Shown: positions 33,187 to 43,163, numbered from the stretch's first letter. The stretch: 64,000 bases of DNA from Companilactobacillus sp. (GCF_022484265.1 NZ_JAKVLR010000001.1:1426001-1490000), one strand, 5' to 3'. Program-made: numbers and translations. Notes: generated from the sequence alone by a model not told the origin.

Positions 33187-34848
33187 ATGAAAAAGAGTCA
33201 TTTTGGCAGTAAATTAACTGACAAATTAGTATTTGTGATCTTGAGTTTAGGCATCCTGGTCTTCATTCTCTATCCTTACCTCAGCATCTTCGTTCAAGCA
33301 CTACAAGAGCCTGGCGAAAAATTCAGCAGTTTTTTCATGCAAAATTTAGAACTGACTCAGCATTCTTTGACCGTGGCCATTTCAACCATGATCTTAACGC
33401 TGATCTTATCGATTGCCGTGACAGTTGGCTTCGTCTTCGTTTCTAAAAAATGGCAGAAAGTTATGCGTTTATTTCTACTAATAACTATGGTCTCGCCACC
33501 ATTCGTGACGTCCCTTGCCTATATCACCTTGTTCGGCCGTCGAGGAATGATCACCCATGACTTATTGCATTTAATGATCAATCCTTACGGACCACAAGGG
33601 ATCATCTTGATGCAGACCTTGAGTTTCACTTCGTTGAACGCACTAGTTTTGATCGGTTTGCTCAAACAACTTGAACCAAGCGTCATCAACAGTGCTCGTT
33701 CTTTGGGGGCAAAAACTGATTCGCTGATCTTGGACATTATTTTGCCAATGCTTCGGCCAGGATTGATCGTTGTCGCCTTGATCAGCTTTATCAGAAGTCT
33801 GGCTGACTTTCAGACGCCAACTATCATTGGTGGTAATTACAACATGCTGGCGAGTGAAGGATACTTTGCCGTCATCAGTATGGGCGATATCCACAAAGCA
33901 GCCTTGATCAACTTGACCTTAGCTATTCCAGCTCTGATCGGATTTTTCCTCTACATTAAATATGACCGAGCAATGACAACTCAACATCATGGAATGTCGA
34001 GCGATTCATCCCCATTCCCACTTCCTAAAAAAGGCGTTATCTACGTAATTTCATTAATACTATCAATTATTTTTTACCTAGCCTTATTGCTCCAGTACGG
34101 TTCAATCTTATTAAATGCACTGACCATTAAAGTGTTAGGTAACTACCAATTTTCACTGCAACCATTGCTGGCTTCACAAGTCTATTTAAACGATACGATC
34201 ACCAGAACTATCGTCTATAGTTTGATTGCCGGCCTGCTGGGCAGTTTGATCAGTTTCTTGATCATCTACTACAGTCAAGTTAGAAATAATAAGTGGATGA
34301 AGTTTATGGAAATGGTCGGGACCTTCCCATACATCTTACCTGGGACGTTCTTTGGCCTAGGGTACTTATACGCCTTCTCGAAACCACCGCTACAAATCAC
34401 CGGAACGGCAGCTATCGTTGTCATCAACGTGATCTTTAAACAAGTAGCTTTTGCGACCAAAGCGGCTAAAGCAGCCGTCAATCAAGTTGAACCGACTTAT
34501 TTCAAGACCGTTCACGATTTAGGCGGTACAACCGTTAACGAATGGCATGACGTCTTTTTCCCAATGACTAAAGAAGGTTTTGCCATTACATTTTTAAATG
34601 GATTTATCAGCACCATGACGACGATCGGTTCGATCATTTTCTTGGTCCATCCAGGCGAAAACATGATGACATTAGTCATGTTCGATGTCGTTCAGCGTGG
34701 CGAATATCAAGTCGCAGCCGTCATTGCCTGCTTGATCATCTTGATCTGCATCATTATGTCGATCATCGTCTTTGGCATCATCAATCTAACTCGAAGGGAC
34801 TGGCATCATGTTTTTAGAAGTCGAAAACTTAACCAAGAAGTACTCTAA
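33187..34848 (+). CDS. fused double ABC permease (FbpB/AfuB-like)
   Basis: This 553-residue protein carries two permease domains of about six helices each, with ATPase contact loops near ARSLGAKTDSLILDIILP (residue about 180) and KTVHDLGGTTVNEWHDVFFP (residue about 445). This layout is usual for ferric iron, thiamine and AfuB systems. AAGGAAGGAAG lies before the ATG. Its 3' end overlaps the ATPase gene by 41 bp. Confidence 0.9.
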   Translation: MKKSHFGSKLTDKLVFVILSLGILVFILYPYLSIFVQALQEPGEKFSSFFMQNLELTQHSLTVAISTMILTLILSIAVTVGFVFVSKKWQKVMRLFLLITMVSPPFVTSLAYITLFGRRGMITHDLLHLMINPYGPQGIILMQTLSFTSLNALVLIGLLKQLEPSVINSARSLGAKTDSLILDIILPMLRPGLIVVALISFIRSLADFQTPTIIGGNYNMLASEGYFAVISMGDIHKAALINLTLAIPALIGFFLYIKYDRAMTTQHHGMSSDSSPFPLPKKGVIYVISLILSIIFYLALLLQYGSILLNALTIKVLGNYQFSLQPLLASQVYLNDTITRTIVYSLIAGLLGSLISFLIIYYSQVRNNKWMKFMEMVGTFPYILPGTFFGLGYLYAFSKPPLQITGTAAIVVINVIFKQVAFATKAAKAAVNQVEPTYFKTVHDLGGTTVNEWHDVFFPMTKEGFAITFLNGFISTMTTIGSIIFLVHPGENMMTLVMFDVVQRGEYQVAAVIACLIILICIIMSIIVFGIINLTRRDWHHVFRSRKLNQEVL

Positions 34849-35746
34849 AACTACCGTTTTGCATTCGCTGTCTTTCGGCGTTGAGCAAAACAAGATCCTA
34901 GTCGTCCTCGGACCTAGTGGCTGTGGAAAAAGCACACTATTATCTTGTTTGAACGGCTTTACCGACGTCGATGCCGGAACCGTCAAATTAGACCAGACCG
35001 ATATCACCAACTTGACTCCAGAAGACCGCGACATCACGACAGTCTTCCAGTCATATAGCCTTTTTCCAAATATGAATGTCTTACAGAACTTAATGTACGG
35101 ACTCAAATTTAAAAAAATCAAACGTGCCCAAGCTAAAGACAAGGCGCTGAAAATGCTGCACTTGTTGCAAATGGACGAATTTGCGGAATCACGGATCCAA
35201 GACCTCAGTGGTGGCCAGCAGCAACGAATCGCTTTAGGACGCAGTTTGATCGTCGAACCAAAACTGTTGTTGCTCGATGAACCATTCTCCAACTTGGATG
35301 AAAAATTACGTCTGACCATGCGTCAGGAATTACGCCGCATCCAGGAAGAACTCAACATTACCATGGTGTTCGTCACTCACGACCAGCAAGAAGCTTTTTC
35401 AATCGGCGACAGCATTTTGGTCATGGATCATGGACGGATCCAGCAAATAACTACTGGCGAAGAGCTATATTCGCATCCTAACAATTTATTCGTCTTGAAA
35501 TTCATCGGCGAATCCAACTTATTAGACGACGGTCAATACATCCGCCCCGAGAACATTCAGTTGCAAAAAAACGAATCTGGATCTGGCATCATTACTGACG
35601 TTAATTTCCAAGGTTCGACTATCGATTACACAATCAAGTATCAAGAACATAACTTTCAAGTTACCTGTCTTAATCAAGGACAGCCTTTTAACATCGGCGA
35701 ACACGTTGATGTTAAGTATCAAATCTCTCAACTGGAGGATGACTAA
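34808..35746 (+). CDS. ABC transporter ATPase (FbpC/PotA-like)
   Basis: This 312-residue ATPase has Walker A GPSGCGKS, signature LSGGQQQRIALGR, Walker B LLLLDEPFSNLDEKLR and the switch His in VTHDQQEA, followed by a C-terminal TOBE-like domain (EHVDVKYQ). It energises the fused permease. It begins 41 bp inside the permease gene and shares ATG bases with the glycosyltransferase gene at its end. Confidence 0.9.
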   Translation: MFLEVENLTKKYSKTTVLHSLSFGVEQNKILVVLGPSGCGKSTLLSCLNGFTDVDAGTVKLDQTDITNLTPEDRDITTVFQSYSLFPNMNVLQNLMYGLKFKKIKRAQAKDKALKMLHLLQMDEFAESRIQDLSGGQQQRIALGRSLIVEPKLLLLDEPFSNLDEKLRLTMRQELRRIQEELNITMVFVTHDQQEAFSIGDSILVMDHGRIQQITTGEELYSHPNNLFVLKFIGESNLLDDGQYIRPENIQLQKNESGSGIITDVNFQGSTIDYTIKYQEHNFQVTCLNQGQPFNIGEHVDVKYQISQLEDD

Positions 35747-36945
35747 TGCGTATCTTACACGTTCAGGCACAATTGCCTGCTAAGACTGGCAGTGGCGTTT
35801 ACTTTTCCAACGTCATCAAAGGCTTTGAGGGTCGCGACGAACAAGCTTGTATTTACGGCCAACCCAAAGACTTTGAATATGACGTTTTGCCAAAAGACCG
35901 CCAATATCCAGTCACCTTTCCTAATGAAAAATGTCACTTCCCATTACCTGGTATGAGTGACGTTATGCCCTACGAAAGTACGATTTATGGAGAAATGACT
36001 CCAGAAATGATCGGCAACTGGCAAGATGTTTTTCGGATCAAAATTCAACAAGCCGTTGCTGAATTCAAGCCAGATGTAATTTTTTGCCATCATCTCTGGT
36101 TTCTGACTTCGTTGGTTTGCAAAGAAGTAACTGACATTCCAATTTACGTCTTCTGCCACGGAACTGATATCAGACAAGCCAACCAACATCCTGACCTTTT
36201 TGAAAAATACGTTACTAACATGGACCGTTTGACTCACGTCTTTGCCCTGAGTCATCCCGAAGTTCAAAAGTTGGTCGACTTGTATCACATCCCTGAAGAC
36301 AAGATCACCGTTGTCGGCGGTGGCTATGATCCTGAAATTTTCTATCCAGCACCTAAACCGAAGAAGGATACGATCGATATCGTCTATGCTGGAAAAATTT
36401 CTGCTGCTAAAGGGACTTTTGCACTAGCTAGAACCTTTGACCGCTTGAGCCACGATTATCCCAATGTGCACTTGCACATCATCGGTAACGCTTCTGAGGA
36501 AGCCAAACGACATCTTGATTCGTACTTAGGAAACCCACAAATTTTGTTGTACAACGTTCTCAGTCAGAGAGAACTAGCAGACCAATATCGCAAGTCTGAC
36601 ATTTTCGTCTTGCCATCATATTACGAAGGACTAGGGTTAGTCGCCATTGAAGCTTTAGGCTGCGACTTACGAGCGGTTGTGACAAACATCCCAGCCTTAA
36701 AAGAACAGTTAGGAGATACCGTCAACGACAGTGGCTACATCAGCTATGTTGACCTACCAAGACTAGTCAACCAAGATGAACCGTTAGAAGAAGACCTCCC
36801 AGCATTTTACGACCGTTTAGATCACGCCTTACGAGAACAAATTGAAGGTGCTATGAACAAACCTGATTTCCCAGAAGATTTACAGAAGTCAGTTCTAACC
36901 AATAGTTGGCCTCAATTGATCAAGCGAATTGAAAAAATAATTTAA
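35746..36945 (+). CDS. GT4-family glycosyltransferase in an ABC importer operon
   Basis: This 399-residue protein has a GT-B fold: N-terminal MRILHVQAQLPAKTGSGVYF with the donor-domain EX7E motif in EGLGLVAIEALG near residue 293. It should transfer a sugar from a nucleotide donor to an unknown acceptor. Its start overlaps the ATPase stop, so the four-gene unit (binding protein, permease, ATPase, GT) is tightly coupled. A glycosyltransferase is an odd partner for an iron-type importer and hints at a sugar-like or glycosylated substrate. Confidence 0.85.
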   Translation: MRILHVQAQLPAKTGSGVYFSNVIKGFEGRDEQACIYGQPKDFEYDVLPKDRQYPVTFPNEKCHFPLPGMSDVMPYESTIYGEMTPEMIGNWQDVFRIKIQQAVAEFKPDVIFCHHLWFLTSLVCKEVTDIPIYVFCHGTDIRQANQHPDLFEKYVTNMDRLTHVFALSHPEVQKLVDLYHIPEDKITVVGGGYDPEIFYPAPKPKKDTIDIVYAGKISAAKGTFALARTFDRLSHDYPNVHLHIIGNASEEAKRHLDSYLGNPQILLYNVLSQRELADQYRKSDIFVLPSYYEGLGLVAIEALGCDLRAVVTNIPALKEQLGDTVNDSGYISYVDLPRLVNQDEPLEEDLPAFYDRLDHALREQIEGAMNKPDFPEDLQKSVLTNSWPQLIKRIEKII

Positions 36946-36954
36946 TGAACTATC

Positions 36955-36995
36955 AACCAGTAATCGCTCTAGTGCAGAGTATTACTGGTTTTTTT
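36955..36995 (+). terminator. terminator of the ABC/glycosyltransferase operon
   Basis: AACCAGTAAT pairs with ATTACTGGTT, with an inner CTCT/AGAG stem, followed by six or more T. It overlaps the end of the converging SDR gene. Confidence 0.75.
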
Positions 36996-37745
36996 AATAT
37001 CAAGATATGGTTGCAATACTCGCTTTGCTCTTTCGACACTATATTTATGATGGTTCAAGTCAATTTCATTGCCTAAATTATCAAAAAATTTAGCTGTATC
37101 GTTGATGTTCTTAGGTCGATCTGCCAACTTTTTAACAACAGAGACACGTGTATTTGAAGCATTTCGAGTCCATTCCATTAAGTCCGATTTAACCTCGCCT
37201 GGAAAAACTGCATTTACTGTGATTCCAGATGATTTAAACTCATCAGCCAATAAGGTCACGAGTAAGGTTTTATGAGTCAATAACCACAATCCACGCAACA
37301 ACTCAGTAGATTGATTTTCTGTTATCATCCCTAATCTGACCGCCGTTGGAGCGCCAGTGATCAAATAAATCCGGGCATCCTTTGACTTTTTAAGAAGTTG
37401 CTCAAGATTAATCGTTAATAAATAATGGCTTCGCAAATTGATTTTGATATTCTCTGATTTTGTTTTTGGCATGACACCAGCACTGTGGACTAAAATATCG
37501 AGTTGCGAAAATCTTCTTTCGACAGCTTGTGCGACCGCTTCATTTTCACGTGAGTCGGATAAATCACCAAGTACATAATCGACTTGTCCACTCGCCAAAT
37601 CCTCACCAATTTCTTTACAGGCACTTATTGCCTTAGCTTTATTCCTACCAACGATAATGACATTGTCGCCCACTTCAACAAAACTTTTGGCAATCGCTTT
37701 TCCAACTCCGGAAGTTCCGCCGGTAATCAATACGTTTCTAGTCAT
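36969..37745 (-). CDS. short-chain dehydrogenase/reductase (SDR) family protein
   Basis: This 258-residue Rossmann protein has the cofactor motif TGGTSGVGKAIA at the N-terminus, and VHSAGVMP where classical SDRs have NNAG. The catalytic YxxxK is not evident (GLWLLTHKTLLV stands in its place), so it may be an atypical or inactive member. AAGGAG six bases before ATG 37745 decides the start over 37793. It is divergent from a TetR gene, its probable regulator. Confidence 0.75.
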   Translation of the reverse strand: MTRNVLITGGTSGVGKAIAKSFVEVGDNVIIVGRNKAKAISACKEIGEDLASGQVDYVLGDLSDSRENEAVAQAVERRFSQLDILVHSAGVMPKTKSENIKINLRSHYLLTINLEQLLKKSKDARIYLITGAPTAVRLGMITENQSTELLRGLWLLTHKTLLVTLLADEFKSSGITVNAVFPGEVKSDLMEWTRNASNTRVSVVKKLADRPKNINDTAKFFDNLGNEIDLNHHKYSVERAKRVLQPYLDIKKTSNTLH

Positions 37746-37889
37746 AATATTCTCCTTTGAAGCATTTGATATTTGTACACCTGTCCATGACAAGATATAA
37801 TCAAAATCAATTAAGAACTAGTGACAATATCTACAGTTCGTGCAAATATAGACACTTTTAAAAAATTGTCCAAGTAGAAATATTCTGAA

Positions 37890-38468
37890 ATGAAATATCA
37901 ATATGACCAGACAATCAGCCGAAGTTCAAGAAGAACTATCATGGCATTCTCGAATGCATTAGCAGAATTATTGACGAAAGAATCTTTTGAAAATATTACC
38001 GTCAATTCAATTTGTCAGGAAGCTGATTATCCACGCTCAACTTTTTACAATTATTTTGAGGATAAATATGATCTACTGGATTACTGTTGGGCTTGGTTGT
38101 TTGGGCAATTGCATTTTGAGACTATGGAAAAATCCGACCAACAAACTATGCTTATCCAAGCAATGGATCGAATCTTTGACTTTGCGACTGAACATATTGA
38201 TTATCTGAACAAAATCCTCAAAAATAATTCAGCTGGCTATTTATACAACAGCTGCAAACAATATTTTTTAAAAATCTCATTTAACATTTTCACAGAATTA
38301 TTTACTAACCACACCAACGCACCAGTTGAATTAGTCGTTGAACATTGTTTTTCTGCAGTCATGATCGTCCTAGAATGGAAATTCATCCAACATCACAACA
38401 TCAGTAAACGAGAGGCTAATCAATATTTGGATGAACTAACAATTTATCAAACCAAGAATGTCTTCTAA
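37890..38468 (+). CDS. TetR/AcrR-family regulator
   Basis: This 192-residue protein has a typical N-terminal HTH (AFSNALAELLTKESFENITV, NSICQEADYPRSTFYNYFED) and a variable helical ligand domain like the DhaS/YsiA group. It is divergent from the SDR gene across 144 bp and likely controls it. A TGTC-CAT-GACA palindrome at 37781-37791 is a possible operator. No strong ribosome site precedes the ATG. Confidence 0.82.
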   Translation: MKYQYDQTISRSSRRTIMAFSNALAELLTKESFENITVNSICQEADYPRSTFYNYFEDKYDLLDYCWAWLFGQLHFETMEKSDQQTMLIQAMDRIFDFATEHIDYLNKILKNNSAGYLYNSCKQYFLKISFNIFTELFTNHTNAPVELVVEHCFSAVMIVLEWKFIQHHNISKREANQYLDELTIYQTKNVF

Positions 38469-38474
38469 CTAAAA

Positions 38475-38507
38475 AAACTCAAGCCACGAAGGTTTGAGTT
38501 TTTTTAG
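38475..38507. terminator. bidirectional terminator between tetR and metY
   Basis: AAACTCAAGCC pairs with GGTTTGAGTTT around ACGA, with A and T runs on the two sides. Confidence 0.75.
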
Positions 38508-38508
38508 T

Positions 38509-39786
38509 TTAAAGTTTGTCTAATCCTTGTTTCAAGTCAGCGATAATATCGTCGGCATTTTCAATTCCGATCGACAATCTGATCAAGTCTGGCGTGATTC
38601 CGGTTGCCTTTAATTCTTCTTCATTGAGTTGGGCATGTGTCGTTGATGCTGGATGAATGATCAATGATTTAGCATCCCCAACGTTAGCCAGTAGTGAGAA
38701 GATATCCAAGTTTTGAATCAACTTCTTACCGGCTTCCTCGCCGCCAGTTAAACCAATTGTGAAGATCGAGCCAACACCTTTTGAAAAATCACGATCAGCT
38801 AATTTTTTATAAGGACTATCATCTAGTTCTGGATATTTGATCCAAGCTACCTTGTCGTTATTCTTCAAAAAGTCGATGACTTTACGAGTATTTGAAACAT
38901 GACGTTCTACACGCAATGACAATGTTTCTAATCCTTGAAGCAATAAGAATGAGTTGAATGGACTGATGGCACTACCAGTATCACGAAGGACTTCGGCGCG
39001 CACCTTAGTAGTGAATGCTCCACCTTTCAGGTCAGCGAAAACTAAGCCGTTGTATTGTGGATCAGGAGTAGTGAATTCTGGATATCTACCAGAAGCTTTG
39101 TAGTCGAACTTGCCATTTTCAGCAATTGTTCCACCCATGGTAGTTCCGTGACCACCGATAAATTTCGTTGCTGATTCAACAACAACATCAGCACCAAGGT
39201 CTAATGGACGATACAAGTATGGTGTAGCAAAAGTATTATCAACGATCAACAAGATGCCGTGCTTGTGGGCAATTTCTGCGATTGCGGGAATATCGGCCAA
39301 GTTGATGTCAGGATTACCAATACTTTCAAGATACAAAGCCTTAGTATGGTCGTTGATTTCCTTTTCAAAGTTTTCTGGGTCGTCAGAATCTACAAAGTGT
39401 GTTGTAATACCAAGCTTTGGCAAGGTGACGTTGAACAGGTTATAAGTTCCACCATAAAGAGTCGAAGCTGACACAATCTCATCGCCTTCGGCAGCGATAT
39501 TTTCAATTGCGGAAGTGATTGCAGCGGCACCGGTTGCTAAGGCAACACCAGAAGTTCCGCCTTCAAGTTCAGCAATTCTTTGTTCCAAAACAGCTGTAGT
39601 TGGGTTAGTTAAACGTGTATAAATGTTTCCTGGATCTCTTAAAGCAAATCTATCAGCTGCTTGTTGTGGGTCTTTAAATACGTATGATGTCGTTTGATAA
39701 ATTGGAACTGCTCGTGATCCTGTTTCATCGACTGTTTGTCCTGCGTGTAATTGAAGTGTTTCAAATTTGTAATTGTCTTTGCTCAT
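38509..39786 (-). CDS. metY: O-acetylhomoserine sulfhydrylase MetY
   Basis: This 425-residue PLP enzyme of the Cys/Met metabolism family begins FETLQLHAGQTVDETG as MetY does, and has the PLP lysine in VVESATKFIGGHGT. It makes homocysteine from O-acetylhomoserine and sulfide. It overlaps metA by 26 bp and lies in the T-box-controlled transcript. A metC-like route may also exist through the PatB genes. Confidence 0.9.
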   Translation of the reverse strand: MSKDNYKFETLQLHAGQTVDETGSRAVPIYQTTSYVFKDPQQAADRFALRDPGNIYTRLTNPTTAVLEQRIAELEGGTSGVALATGAAAITSAIENIAAEGDEIVSASTLYGGTYNLFNVTLPKLGITTHFVDSDDPENFEKEINDHTKALYLESIGNPDINLADIPAIAEIAHKHGILLIVDNTFATPYLYRPLDLGADVVVESATKFIGGHGTTMGGTIAENGKFDYKASGRYPEFTTPDPQYNGLVFADLKGGAFTTKVRAEVLRDTGSAISPFNSFLLLQGLETLSLRVERHVSNTRKVIDFLKNNDKVAWIKYPELDDSPYKKLADRDFSKGVGSIFTIGLTGGEEAGKKLIQNLDIFSLLANVGDAKSLIIHPASTTHAQLNEEELKATGITPDLIRLSIGIENADDIIADLKQGLDKL

Positions 39787-40618
39787 AATTATTCTTCTCC
39801 TCTTGAATCTGGTTTAACCAGTTGTGATATAAATTTAAACTGCTGTGGTGCCAACGAGTATACGTGGGGATCGGGTCGGTCAGTGAAATATTGGTCGGTT
39901 TGTTGATAGCTTGGTGTTTGTTCAGATCCCGATAATATTCATCCACTAAGGTATTGGCCTTGTATTCAGGATGTCCCATCACATAAATACTGTGGTATTT
40001 TCGAGCCTCTAAAAAGAAAGGTCCGGTTTGGTCGTTGTCGGCTAAAATTTGTAATTCTGGTACATCTTTGACTGCCTTGGTTTCAACTTTGCTATACCGC
40101 GACTGCGGCATGAGGAAATTCCTCGGCAAACTCGTGTTAGAAACTTGGTTGTCATAGACCCCAAAAATTTTTCGTGTCACGTTGACCTTAGGAATTTGAA
40201 AGTCGGCATATAATGCTGCTTGTGCGCCCCAACAAGTAAACAGTTGAGAAACTGTATGACGGCGACTCCAATCTTGAATCTCCAAAAATTCATCCCAATA
40301 ATCAACGTCCTCAAAATCTAATTTTTCAACCGGAGCTCCGGTCACGATCAAGCCATCGAAGTACTGTTGTCTGATCGAATCTAAAGTAGCGTATCGATAA
40401 GCCAATTCTGCTTGATTGCCATGTTTCCAAATATGCGATTTGGGATACAAGAACGTCAATGCGACTGGCGTATCCAATTCTGCAAACAATTTACTGATCT
40501 GCTCTTCTGTATCAGCTTTAGTTGGCATCAAGTTCAATACCAAAATTGAGTACTTTGGATCGATTTGATAATTTTCTGGTTTATTTTGGGTCAATCCATT
40601 TAATTTTAGAACTGTCAT
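39761..40618 (-). CDS. metA: homoserine O-acyltransferase MetA
   Basis: This 285-residue glutamine-amidotransferase-like enzyme has the catalytic Cys in QLFTCWGAQAAL and the His in YVMGHPEYKAN. It activates homoserine; with metY directly downstream the product is most likely O-acetylhomoserine. AAGGAG eight bases before ATG 40618 decides the start; the longer frame from 40708 runs into the leader terminator. Confidence 0.9.
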   Translation of the reverse strand: MTVLKLNGLTQNKPENYQIDPKYSILVLNLMPTKADTEEQISKLFAELDTPVALTFLYPKSHIWKHGNQAELAYRYATLDSIRQQYFDGLIVTGAPVEKLDFEDVDYWDEFLEIQDWSRRHTVSQLFTCWGAQAALYADFQIPKVNVTRKIFGVYDNQVSNTSLPRNFLMPQSRYSKVETKAVKDVPELQILADNDQTGPFFLEARKYHSIYVMGHPEYKANTLVDEYYRDLNKHQAINKPTNISLTDPIPTYTRWHHSSLNLYHNWLNQIQEEKNNYEQRQLQI

Positions 40619-40644
40619 ATCCGCTACTCCTTTCTTTTTGAGAA

Positions 40645-40912
40645 CAAAAAAAGTCCCCATGTCAGCAAATGCCGACATGGGGACGATGTGGTCGTGGTAC
40701 CACCCCAATTCATAGACTTGCGTCTACCTCAACGATTCGTTAACACGTCTGTTAATAAATCCGGGATGATATCGCATCCTTGCGTAATTTCAGCTTACAC
40801 CGAAAGTAAGACTCAGAGCTCATGTTCGATAACTTTTCCCTGCCATCTTTTCACTAACGATGGTCACTGTTTCAGTTACTAAATTATCTACTCTTCTCTT
40901 CAACGTCTAAAT
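40645..40912 (-). promoter_or_regulatory. T-box riboswitch (probably methionine-specific) before metA
   Basis: On the minus strand the leader begins with a GAAGAGAAGAGTAG stem I element (about 40890-40905), contains the T-box sequence GGTGGTACCACG (40693-40704), and ends in a strong terminator, GTCCCCATGTC/GACATGGGGAC plus seven T (40645-40684). Uncharged tRNA would stabilise the antiterminator. ATG in CGAACATGAGC is a reasonable Met specifier. A TTGACT at 40963-40968 is the probable -35 of its promoter. Confidence 0.88.
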
Positions 40913-40971
40913 TAGAATTTGTTTAATTAAATTACTGATTAGTTTAAAACGATTCTAGAAAAAGTCAAGTG

Positions 40972-42132
40972 TTATTCTTGAAAATCTTTAATTCCTTGTC
41001 TCAATCGATTGAGCCCATCCCTTACCATATCAGTAGGACAAGCCACATTCATCCGCAAAAAATAATTTCCGTCTCCGCCATAAACATTTCCTGACGAAAG
41101 GAATAATCCGGTATCTTCACGAATGAATTCTTCTAATTTTTGCGAATCGTCAGAGACATTTTTAGTGTCGATCCACAACAAGTAAGTTGCTTCTGACGGA
41201 ATCAATTTAACTTCAGGCAGATTTTCTTTCAAGTAATCGGCAACTAATTCACGATTGCTTTGTAATTTCTCCTTTAATTCATCCAGCCATTTGTGGCCGT
41301 GTTCATAAGCTGCAACCGTGGCAGGAATGGCGAAAGAATTAGGTTCACCCAGTTCTTCAGAATTGATCCCGCGGTTGACGATATTGCGTAAATTCTCATT
41401 TGGCACAATGATCGTCGCAGCATGCAAAGCAGCAACATTAAAAGTCTTACTTGGTGATACGCTGACCATCAGATTTTGAATCAAGTCTTCTGGTAATGAA
41501 AACATTGGCGTATAGCCATCTGCTGTAAATGTGATGTCGCCATGGATCTCGTCGCTTAAAATAGCAACGTGATGCTTGTTAGCCAATTTAGCAATTTTGA
41601 TCAATTCATCGCGAGACCAAATTTTTCCAACTGGATTGTGTGGATTGCAGAGAATCATCAATGTCGTCAAAGGATCGGCCAGCTTTTTTTCCAGATCAGC
41701 AAAGTCGATCTGATAGCCATCGCCATCAAAAACTAAGTCGCTAGATAAGACGTGGCGACCATTATTGACGATCGAATTGTAAAAAATATTATAAACTGGT
41801 GCTTGGACTAACACATTATCGCCAACGTTTGAAACGCGTCGCACGATCGATGAAATTGAGGGAACAACGCCAGTCACGAACATCATCCAGTCAGTTTTAG
41901 GACGGAAATGATGTTCAGTCTCATACCAATCAGCTACGGCATTGAAATAGTCATCGTGTGGCTCTTCATAGCCAAAAACAGCTTGATCTGCCTTATTTTT
42001 AATCGCAGACACGATTTCTGGCGCAACTTGGAAATCCATATCAGCCACCCACATAGGTAGCTCATTCGGCTTAATATCCCATTTCACAGAATCGGTCTTG
42101 CGACGGTCGATTGTTTTCTCAAAATCATACAT
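40972..42132 (-). CDS. patB: PatB/MalY-type cystathionine beta-lyase/aminotransferase
   Basis: This 386-residue PLP enzyme of fold type I has the PLP lysine in VSPSKTFNVAALHAA and the family N-terminus DRRKTDSVKWD. PatB proteins cleave cystathionine and cysteine conjugates, giving homocysteine, thiols and aroma sulfur compounds. It overlaps the DUF3737 gene stop by one base. A second copy at 54759 is about half identical by eye. It lies just upstream of the metA promoter. Confidence 0.88.
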   Translation of the reverse strand: MYDFEKTIDRRKTDSVKWDIKPNELPMWVADMDFQVAPEIVSAIKNKADQAVFGYEEPHDDYFNAVADWYETEHHFRPKTDWMMFVTGVVPSISSIVRRVSNVGDNVLVQAPVYNIFYNSIVNNGRHVLSSDLVFDGDGYQIDFADLEKKLADPLTTLMILCNPHNPVGKIWSRDELIKIAKLANKHHVAILSDEIHGDITFTADGYTPMFSLPEDLIQNLMVSVSPSKTFNVAALHAATIIVPNENLRNIVNRGINSEELGEPNSFAIPATVAAYEHGHKWLDELKEKLQSNRELVADYLKENLPEVKLIPSEATYLLWIDTKNVSDDSQKLEEFIREDTGLFLSSGNVYGGDGNYFLRMNVACPTDMVRDGLNRLRQGIKDFQE

Positions 42133-42992
42133 TAGATAGTCGTCTCCTTACTGTCTTCAGTAATAATCTCTGTCTTTGTACGGTCGATATCTTCATCATC
42201 AAAAATCAAATCATCGATATACTTAGCCTTGATCTTACCGTTGATCGGATTTTTAACACTCATGATATCTGTCGTGATCTCAGCGTCAATATTTGAACAA
42301 TACTCAAATGCTAGGTCAGTTCTGAGCAGCTTGCAGTTTTCCATCTTCAAGTCGTCGATGTAACAAAGACCTTGGTCACTTTCGATCGTACAGTTAACAA
42401 AGCGGATATTCTTAGTATTCCAAGCCAAATATTCGCCATTGATGACTGAATCGTAAACAGTGACGTTTTCGCAATTCCAAAAAGCATCTTTTGATAAGAA
42501 TGTTGAATTGTGAACTTCAATATTTTTTGCACCGTCAAAAATATAATTTCCAACAAAACTCGAGTTGTCGACACGGATATTTTCACTGTTCATACCAAAG
42601 TAGTCGCCAGTAGCTTGAACATTGTCGAGCTTAATATCCTTGCAGCTCCAAAGCGTTTCTTCAGCATCTGAAAAATGCACGTTTTGTAAATCGATCTGAT
42701 TGCTACGTCTAAATAATTTTGGTGCTTGTAAAGTACTGTCTTTGATTGAAATATCATCGGTATACCAAATACCAGAACGGGACATAGTTTCAAAAATAGT
42801 ATTGGTTACCGTGACATGTTTGCTATACCAAAGTGGATATTTCCATGTAAAAATACTGCCATCCAAGTTGATATTACGGCTTTCTTTTAGTGGCGATTCA
42901 CCTTCGCCAAAAGTCGTGCTGATAATATTTGCGTTTTTCTCATTGAATAAAGGACGTTCACCCATAAAGAATTTGTTAACATAATCTGTCAT
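42132..42992 (-). CDS. DUF3737 pentapeptide-like beta-helix protein
   Basis: This 286-residue protein is made of repeated short strands (NSENIRVDNSSFVGN, GAKNIEVHNSTF, NCENVTVYDSVING) that should form a right-handed beta-helix, the DUF3737 family. The function is unknown, but it is often linked with patB in lactobacilli. GAGGATC before the ATG is the ribosome site. It is translated just before patB with one shared base. Confidence 0.85.
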   Translation of the reverse strand: MTDYVNKFFMGERPLFNEKNANIISTTFGEGESPLKESRNINLDGSIFTWKYPLWYSKHVTVTNTIFETMSRSGIWYTDDISIKDSTLQAPKLFRRSNQIDLQNVHFSDAEETLWSCKDIKLDNVQATGDYFGMNSENIRVDNSSFVGNYIFDGAKNIEVHNSTFLSKDAFWNCENVTVYDSVINGEYLAWNTKNIRFVNCTIESDQGLCYIDDLKMENCKLLRTDLAFEYCSNIDAEITTDIMSVKNPINGKIKAKYIDDLIFDDEDIDRTKTEIITEDSKETTI

Positions 42993-43126
42993 TCATGATC
43001 CTCCTTAACTTTACAATCATTAAACACCTTAAAGTCTGCTCGAAGGCAAGCCCTATTAATAAAAAAATTTTATTCGCTTTCAATACTATTAAAAATCTTT
43101 CTATTAACTATGAACATACCAAATAC

Positions 43127-43163
43127 AAAAAACCTTGTAAAATCATACGTTTTACAAGGTTTT
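43127..43163. terminator. terminator after the lipase gene
   Basis: AAAACCTTGTAAAA pairs with TTTTACAAGGTTTT around TCATACG. T runs on both strands. Confidence 0.75.
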
